From T1Sed10-7 sp047921175 (GTDB taxonomy: Bacteria; Actinomycetota; Nitriliruptoria; Nitriliruptorales; Nitriliruptoraceae): a stretch of DNA of 8,934 nucleotides. The position numbers were made by a program, and so were the translations under genes. The notes beneath the pieces are model-generated. The model was given only the letters and a program-made list of their open reading frames with translations, did no database searches and was not told the DNA's origin. Below are positions 5,761 through 8,934 of this stretch, in pieces (the stretch's first letter is position 1; every line of letters begins with the position of its first letter). The stretch spans positions 1-8,934 of the forward strand of contig JBLRWQ010000094.1 of the NCBI GenBank assembly GCA_047921175.1. The letters are read 5' to 3'.

Positions 5761-5779
5761 CGGTTAGCCCTCCATGGCT

Positions 5780-5833
5780 CCGACCCTGCGGTCGGGTGCC
5801 GCCCGGACGGGCGGCGGCGCGGGTCGCCCCGCG
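5780..5833 (-). promoter_or_regulatory. Three consecutive hairpins between rplB and rpsS
   Basis: Within the 81-base gap three perfect stem-loops stand in a row, each two bases from the next. The first in the mRNA is 5833-5818 (CGCGGG/CCCGCG, six pairs, four-base loop), then 5815-5798 (GCCGCCC/GGGCGGC, seven pairs, four-base loop), then 5795-5780 (CCGACC/GGTCGG, six pairs, four-base loop). They begin 8 bases after the rplB stop and end 7 bases before the ribosome-binding site of rpsS. None is followed by a U-run, so processing, stability or translational control is more likely than termination. Confidence 0.5.
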
Positions 5834-5841
5834 GATGTCGG

Positions 5842-6672
5842 TTACCGGCGCTTCTTGCCGCGACGGCGGATGATGTAGGCGTCGGAGCGGTGGTTGCGCT
5901 TGCGGGTGCGGCGCTCGGGGTTGCCCCACGGGTCGGTCGGGTGCCGGCCACCGGAGGAGCGGCCCTCGCCACCACCGAGCGGGTGGTCGACGGGGTTCAT
6001 CGCGACACCGCGGGTCTGTGGGCGGACGCCCTTCCAGCGGGTGCGACCGGCCTTGCCGAGGCTGGTGAGCTCGTGCTCCTCGTTGCCGACCGCGCCGATC
6101 GAGGCCCGGCAACGGGCGTCGACGAGGCGGATCTCCCCCGACGGCAGCCGCAGCGCCGCGGAGGCTCCCTCCTTGGCGAGCAGCTGGATCGCGGTGCCGG
6201 CGGAACGGCCGAACTTGGCCCCGCCGCCGGGCTTGATCTCGACGGCGTGGATCGTGGTACCGACGGGGATGTTGCGCAGCGGCAGGGCGTTGCCCACCTT
6301 GATGTCGGCCTCGGGCCCGGACTCGACGAGCTGGCCGACCTTGAGGTTCCGCGGCGCGAGGATGTAGCGCTTCTCCCCGTCGTGGTAATGCAGCAGGGCG
6401 ATGCGCGCCGACCGGTTCGGGTCGTACTCGATGGCCGCCACGGTCGCGGGCACGCTGTCCTTGTTGCGACGGAAGTCGATGACGCGGTAGCGGCGCTTGT
6501 GGCCGCCGCCACGGTGACGGCTGGTGATCCGGCCGTGGACGTTGCGACCCGCCTTCTGCGGCAGGGGTGCCAGCAGGGACTTCTCCGGGGTGGCGCGCGT
6601 CACGGTCGCGAAGTCGCTCACCGAACCCCCACGCCGGGCGGGCGTGGTCGGCTTGTACTTGCGGATGGCCAT
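5842..6672 (-). CDS. rplB: 50S ribosomal protein L2 (His-to-Leu change at residue 232)
   Basis: L2 is a core 23S rRNA-binding protein needed for subunit joining and for peptidyl transferase activity. The 276-residue product has the family length and motifs: MAIRKYKPTTPARRGG at the start, GRNVHGRITSRHRGGGHKRR, DFRRNKDSVPATVAAIEYDP, PLRNIPVGTTIHAVE, the RSAGT element and the glycine-rich C-terminal loop MNPVDHPLGGGEGRSSGGRH. His230 corresponds to the histidine (E. coli H229) implicated in peptide-bond formation and is kept. The residue two further on is Leu (codon CTC at 5979-5977), where the common form is HPHGGGEG. GAGG at 6683-6680 is 7 bases before the ATG. Gaps of 55 bases (from rplW) and 81 bases (to rpsS) isolate it from its neighbours, so it probably initiates independently. 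Confidence 0.98.
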   Translation of the reverse strand: MAIRKYKPTTPARRGGSVSDFATVTRATPEKSLLAPLPQKAGRNVHGRITSRHRGGGHKRRYRVIDFRRNKDSVPATVAAIEYDPNRSARIALLHYHDGEKRYILAPRNLKVGQLVESGPEADIKVGNALPLRNIPVGTTIHAVEIKPGGGAKFGRSAGTAIQLLAKEGASAALRLPSGEIRLVDARCRASIGAVGNEEHELTSLGKAGRTRWKGVRPQTRGVAMNPVDHPLGGGEGRSSGGRHPTDPWGNPERRTRKRNHRSDAYIIRRRGKKRR

Positions 6673-6727
6673 GGTGATGCCTCAGGGGTGTCGTGGGAGG
6701 GTCAGCGGTGGCGGTCGGTCGCGGAGC

Positions 6728-7018
6728 TCACAGCCCGGCGTCGAACAGCTCGATCTCGTCGCCCTCGGCCACCGTGACGATGGCCCGCTTGGTGTCGGGT
6801 CGCTTGCCGACGACCAGCCCGCGGCGCTTGCGCTTGCCGGAGCGGTTCATCGTGTTCACGCTCAGCACCTTCACGTCGAAGATGCCCTCGATGGCCTGCT
6901 TGATCTGGGTCTTGTTGGCCCGGGGGTCCACCACGAAGGTGTACTTGTTCTCGTCGAGGAGCCCGTAGGTCTTCTCGGAGATCACCGGACGGAGGATGAT
7001 GTCGCGGGGGTCCTTCAT
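6728..7018 (-). CDS. rplW: 50S ribosomal protein L23
   Basis: L23 surrounds the tunnel exit and is the main docking site for trigger factor and SRP. The 96-residue product has the pattern MKDPRDIILRPVISEKTYGL, YTFVVDPRANKTQIKQAIEG, FDVKVLSVNTMNRSGKRKRR and GKRPDTKRAIVTVAEGDEIE, all typical. The ATG overlaps the rplD stop by four bases (ATGA). Its ribosome-binding site GGAGG at 7033-7029 lies in the last codons of rplD and can pair with CCTCC at 7025-7021, so access may depend on ribosomes translating rplD. It is followed by 55 bases without clear structure and then rplB. Confidence 0.98.
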   Translation of the reverse strand: MKDPRDIILRPVISEKTYGLLDENKYTFVVDPRANKTQIKQAIEGIFDVKVLSVNTMNRSGKRKRRGLVVGKRPDTKRAIVTVAEGDEIELFDAGL

Positions 7019-7686
7019 GCGGAGGCCACCTCCTCGGAGGTCGTGGTCTCGACGTCACCGCGACGCCGGCCGGTGCCGATCAGGGCGAGGGCGTCCTCGT
7101 CGAACAGGACCCGGTCGCTGACCAGGACGTCGTGGGTGTTGAGCTGGTCGACCACCAGGGTGTGCACGTGCGGCAGGTTGCGGAACGAGAGCATCGTCGT
7201 CTCGTCGCGGTCGGCGAGGACCACGAGCACCTTGCCCTCGAGCTCGAGGGCGCCGAGGGCGGCCACGGCCGCCCTGGTCCGGGGCGTCTCGAAGGCGAGG
7301 TCACGGACCACGGTGACCAGGTCGTTGGCGGCGCGGTCGGTCAGCGCGGAACGCAGCGCCGCGCGCTTGACCTTCTTGTTGACCCGGACCGACCAGTCCT
7401 TCGGCGTGCGGCCGTGGGAGACCCCACCGCCGACCCACTGGGGGGAACGGGTGGAGCCCTGCCGGGCACGGCCGGTGCCCTTCTGGCGCCAGGGCTTGCG
7501 ACCGCCGCCCCGCACCTCGCCACGGGTCTTGGTCTTGTGGGTGCCCTGCCGGGCGGCGGCGAGCTGTGCGGTCACCACCTGGTGCATGACGGGGACGTTC
7601 ACCTCCCCGTCGAACCAGGGCGCAGGGAGCTCGACCGTGCCGACGGACTCGCCGGCGAGGTCCTTCACGTCGATCGTGGGTGCCAT
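7015..7686 (-). CDS. rplD: 50S ribosomal protein L4
   Basis: L4 is an early assembly protein with a globular domain and a long loop that enters the peptide tunnel beside L22. In E. coli it also represses the S10 operon through its leader RNA. The 223-residue product shows the basic loop at about residues 45-95 (TKTRGEVRGGGRKPWRQKGT, GRARQGSTRSPQWVGGG), then HGRTPKDWSVRVNKKVKRAA and the Rossmann-like globular part with VVVRDL, KVLVVLADRDE and NTHDVLVSDRVLFDEDAL. The last 20 residues (RRRGDVETTTSEEVASA) are variable. The start shares one base with the rplC stop (TGATG), with GAGG just upstream inside rplC. Autoregulation here is only an analogy. Confidence 0.98.
   Translation of the reverse strand: MAPTIDVKDLAGESVGTVELPAPWFDGEVNVPVMHQVVTAQLAAARQGTHKTKTRGEVRGGGRKPWRQKGTGRARQGSTRSPQWVGGGVSHGRTPKDWSVRVNKKVKRAALRSALTDRAANDLVTVVRDLAFETPRTRAAVAALGALELEGKVLVVLADRDETTMLSFRNLPHVHTLVVDQLNTHDVLVSDRVLFDEDALALIGTGRRRGDVETTTSEEVASA
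7021..7033 (-). promoter_or_regulatory. Hairpin that could hide the rplW ribosome-binding site
   Basis: On the mRNA strand GGAGG (7033-7029), the ribosome-binding site for rplW, is followed by a three-base spacer and CCTCC (7025-7021), which pairs with it exactly. The rplW ATG follows at 7018. Both arms lie in the last codons of rplD, so a ribosome finishing rplD would open the hairpin. A second upstream CCTCC at 7040-7036 is an alternative partner but would leave only two bases in the loop. Confidence 0.4.
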
Positions 7687-8339
7687 CAGGCCTCACCACC
7701 CTTGTTCTTGGACTTGACGGCGGACCGCACGAGGACGACCTGGCCGTCGGATCCGGGCACCGCGCCCTTGACGAGCAGCAGCTGGTGCTCGGTGTCGACG
7801 TCGACCACCTCGAGGTTCTGGACGGTGACCCGCTGGCCCCCCATGCGCCCGGACATCCGGGTGCCCTTGAAGGTGCGTCCCGGGGTGGCGCAGGCACCGA
7901 CCGCGCCGGGGTGACGGTTCTTCTTCTTCACCCCGTGGCCGTCGCCCATCCCGGCGAAGTTGTGCCGCTTCATGACGCCCGCGTAGCCCTTGCCCTTGGA
8001 GGTCCCGGTGACGTCGATCAGCTCGCCCTTGGCGAAGGCGTCGACCGCGACGGTGCTGCCCACCTCGGGCAGGTCGGTGCCATCGTCGAGGCGCAGCTCC
8101 GCCAGGGCGCGCGCGCTGTCGATACCGGCCTTGGCGAGGTGCCCGGCCAGGGGCTTGGAGACCTTGCGGCGGGAGCCGTAGGCCAGCTGCACGGCGGTGT
8201 AGCCGTCGACATCGACGGTCTTGACCTGTGCGATGGTGTTGGGTTCGGCCTGGATGACGGTCACGGGGACGACACGGTTGTCGTCGTCGAAGACCTGCGT
8301 CATGCCGAGCTTGGTCCCGAGGATGCCCTTGGGGGCCAT
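7686..8339 (-). CDS. rplC: 50S ribosomal protein L3
   Basis: L3 initiates 50S assembly near the 3' end of 23S rRNA and sends a loop toward the peptidyl transferase centre. The frame is open upstream to 8588, but the start at 8339 is preferred: it gives MAPKGILGTKLGMTQVFDDD and 217 residues, the family length, and AGGAAGG at 8353-8347 is 7 bases before it. Motifs include DVTGTSKGKGYAGVMKRHNF, the central loop with HPGAVGACATPGRTFKGTRM and SGRMGGQRVTVQNLEVVDVD, and the C-terminal LLLVKGAVPGSDGQVVLVRS. It follows rpsJ after 83 bases and is tightly coupled to rplD. Confidence 0.98.
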   Translation of the reverse strand: MAPKGILGTKLGMTQVFDDDNRVVPVTVIQAEPNTIAQVKTVDVDGYTAVQLAYGSRRKVSKPLAGHLAKAGIDSARALAELRLDDGTDLPEVGSTVAVDAFAKGELIDVTGTSKGKGYAGVMKRHNFAGMGDGHGVKKKNRHPGAVGACATPGRTFKGTRMSGRMGGQRVTVQNLEVVDVDTEHQLLLVKGAVPGSDGQVVLVRSAVKSKNKGGEA

Positions 8340-8410
8340 GCGGGTTCCTTCCTGGTCGACCCGTCGTACCGGTGGCGGCAGCGGACGAGTCCGTCTCGGA
8401 TGGGTGCAGT

Positions 8411-8423
8411 GAGCCGTGGGCTC
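8411..8423 (-). other. Short hairpin over the rpsJ stop codon
   Basis: GAGCC (8423-8419) pairs with GGCTC (8415-8411) around a three-base loop, overlapping the last base of the reading frame. A five-base stem is common by chance at this GC content; it is listed because it starts the 83-base gap between rpsJ and rplC, which otherwise holds only the rplC ribosome-binding site and an 8-base palindrome (GGTCGACC, 8354-8361). Confidence 0.25.
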
Positions 8424-8734
8424 TAGAGCTTGATCTCGATGTCGACGCCGGCCGGCAGCGAGAGCCCCATCAGCTTGTCGATGGTCTTCTGCGTCGGCTG
8501 GTGGATGTCGATGAGCCGCTTGTGCGTGCGCATCTCGAAGTGCTCGCGGGAGTCCTTGTACTTGTGCGGGCTCTTGATCACGCACCACACGTTGCGCTCG
8601 GTCGGCAACGGCACCGGACCGGTGACGTGCGCGCCGGTGGCCTCCACGGTGTCCACGATCTCCCGCGCAGAGCGGTCGAGGACCTCGTGGTCGTAGGCCT
8701 TGAGGCGGATCCTGATCTTCTGGTCAGCAGCCAT
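8423..8734 (-). CDS. rpsJ: 30S ribosomal protein S10 / NusE
   Basis: S10 belongs to the 30S head and, as NusE, binds NusB and NusG in transcription antitermination and transcription-translation coupling. The 103-residue product is typical: KIRIRLKAYDHEVLDRSARE at the start, TGPVPLPTERNVWCVIKSPH, then KYKDSREHFEMRTHKRLIDI and the final LMGLSLPAGVDIEIKL. The ATG at 8734 lacks an AGGAGG; it is preceded by a purine tract AAGAAGAGAGACG (8747-8735). A GAGGG at 8755-8751 is 16 bases away, which is too far to be a usual site. It is the first gene of the cluster, with about 200 bases of leader visible upstream. It ends with TAG, 83 bases before rplC. Confidence 0.98.
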   Translation of the reverse strand: MAADQKIRIRLKAYDHEVLDRSAREIVDTVEATGAHVTGPVPLPTERNVWCVIKSPHKYKDSREHFEMRTHKRLIDIHQPTQKTIDKLMGLSLPAGVDIEIKL

Positions 8735-8934
8735 CGTCTCTCTTCTTCATCCCTCGCGGGCCGGGGTCGTGAGCTCCCCGGGTCCGGAGCGCTGCTCGTC
8801 ATCGGTGTCCCGCGTGCGGTGCGGGGTCCTTGCCTGGCTGGTGCAGGTGCTGCGGTGGTGCTGTGGTGCGGGGTGCGTGGGGGTCGACCGGCCGGGAGGG
8901 GCGACTATCTCCTCGGAGTCCCCGCACGGCCGGT
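8735..8934 (-). promoter_or_regulatory. Non-coding leader upstream of rpsJ
   Basis: These 200 bases hold no gene I can support. The right-hand end (8887-8934) is a long inverted repeat. The middle (8818-8876) is C-rich and G-poor on the transcribed strand and repeats GCACC six times. The part next to rpsJ (8735-8755) is a purine tract. No convincing -35/-10 pair is visible. A GATAGT at 8909-8904 resembles a -10 element, but nothing like a -35 box lies at the right distance. The promoter may lie beyond the edge, upstream of the inverted repeat, in which case the region is a long 5' untranslated leader. Confidence 0.4.
8887..8934 (-). promoter_or_regulatory. Edge stem-loop: leader hairpin or terminator of the upstream gene
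   Basis: ACCGGCCG (8934-8927) pairs perfectly with CGGCCGGT (8894-8887). Inside it, after a symmetrical three-base internal loop, GGGG (8923-8920) pairs with CCCC (8901-8898). The apical loop contains further short complementary pieces (GACU with AGUC). No U-run follows on the minus strand, so it is not a canonical intrinsic terminator. It could be the terminator of whatever lies upstream (often tuf in this gene neighbourhood) or a regulatory leader structure. It ends exactly at the window edge and may be longer. Confidence 0.45.

Noticed and set aside
5764..5775. A three-codon frame (Met-Glu-Gly-stop) just before rpsS
   Set aside because: Its codons are the ribosome-binding site of rpsS itself, and it has no site of its own, so it is most likely chance.
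5116..6777. A 553-codon open frame on the plus strand, opposite rplV, rpsS and rplB
   Set aside because: It lies wholly antisense to genes with clear ribosomal protein identity and has low-complexity Val/Gly/Leu/Asp composition. Such frames arise from third-position GC bias in high-GC genomes.
8340..8588. An N-terminal extension of L3 reaching into rpsJ
   Set aside because: The added 83 residues overlap rpsJ out of frame and look random. The start at 8339 has the family's first residues and a good ribosome-binding site.
8724..8750. An eight-codon frame (MKKRDDGC) overlapping the rpsJ start
   Set aside because: The only purine site, GAGGG, directly touches its ATG with no spacer, so it is unlikely to be initiated. 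No other support.
8904..8909. GATAGT as a -10 promoter element for rpsJ
   Set aside because: Four of six bases match but there is no -35-like hexamer at a suitable distance, and the bases lie in the loop of the edge stem-loop.
1..8934. An undescribed accessory system (defence, mobile, biosynthetic) hidden among the ribosomal genes
   Set aside because: All coding space is accounted for by the conserved cluster and the largest internal gap is 140 bases. No plus-strand gene, direct-repeat array, integrase or transposase signature was seen.

Overview
The window is a ribosomal-protein gene cluster read entirely from the minus strand (right to left as numbered). It holds 18 genes in the classical bacterial S10-spc order: rpsJ, rplC, rplD, rplW, rplB, rpsS, rplV, rpsC, rplP, rpmC, rpsQ, then rplN, rplX, rplE, rpsN, rpsH, rplF and the first 107 codons of rplR, which is cut by the left edge. 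Seventeen genes are complete and have normal lengths and family signatures, except for a long tail on S3. No plus-strand gene, mobile element, tRNA, rRNA or CRISPR array is supported.

The very high GC content, the short zinc-type S14 (two CxxC pairs) and the protein sequences point to an actinobacterium (Actinomycetota). Some proteins, such as S14, L23 and L2, do not look like those of the familiar Streptomyces or Mycobacterium lineages as I remember them, so a deeper-branching class is possible. That is an impression from memory and not a placement.

Layout in transcription order: 8735-8934 is a non-coding leader upstream of rpsJ, with a long inverted repeat at the window edge and a GCACC-rich stretch. 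The genes then fall into tightly coupled blocks (TGATG or ATGA overlaps, or gaps of at most 12 bases): rpsJ alone; rplC-rplD-rplW; rplB; rpsS-rplV-rpsC-rplP-rpmC-rpsQ; rplN-rplX; rplE-rpsN; rpsH-rplF; rplR. The gaps between blocks are 83, 55, 81, 76, 121, 114 and 140 bases, and most contain perfect or near-perfect inverted repeats that would fold in the mRNA. There is no obvious terminator with a U-run or consensus promoter at any gap, including the S10/spc boundary between rpsQ and rplN.

The proteins are components of both ribosomal subunits: S10, S19, S3, S17, S14 and S8 in the 30S; L3, L4, L23, L2, L22, L16, L29, L14, L24, L5, L6 and L18 in the 50S. S10 is also the transcription antitermination factor NusE. 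I found no convincing undescribed system. The points worth checking are small: the set of intergenic RNA hairpins, a disordered S3 tail of about 130 residues, a His-to-Leu change next to the catalytic-region histidine of L2, a divergent S19 C-terminus, and a shared GA-repeat ribosome-binding region before rpsJ and rplN.
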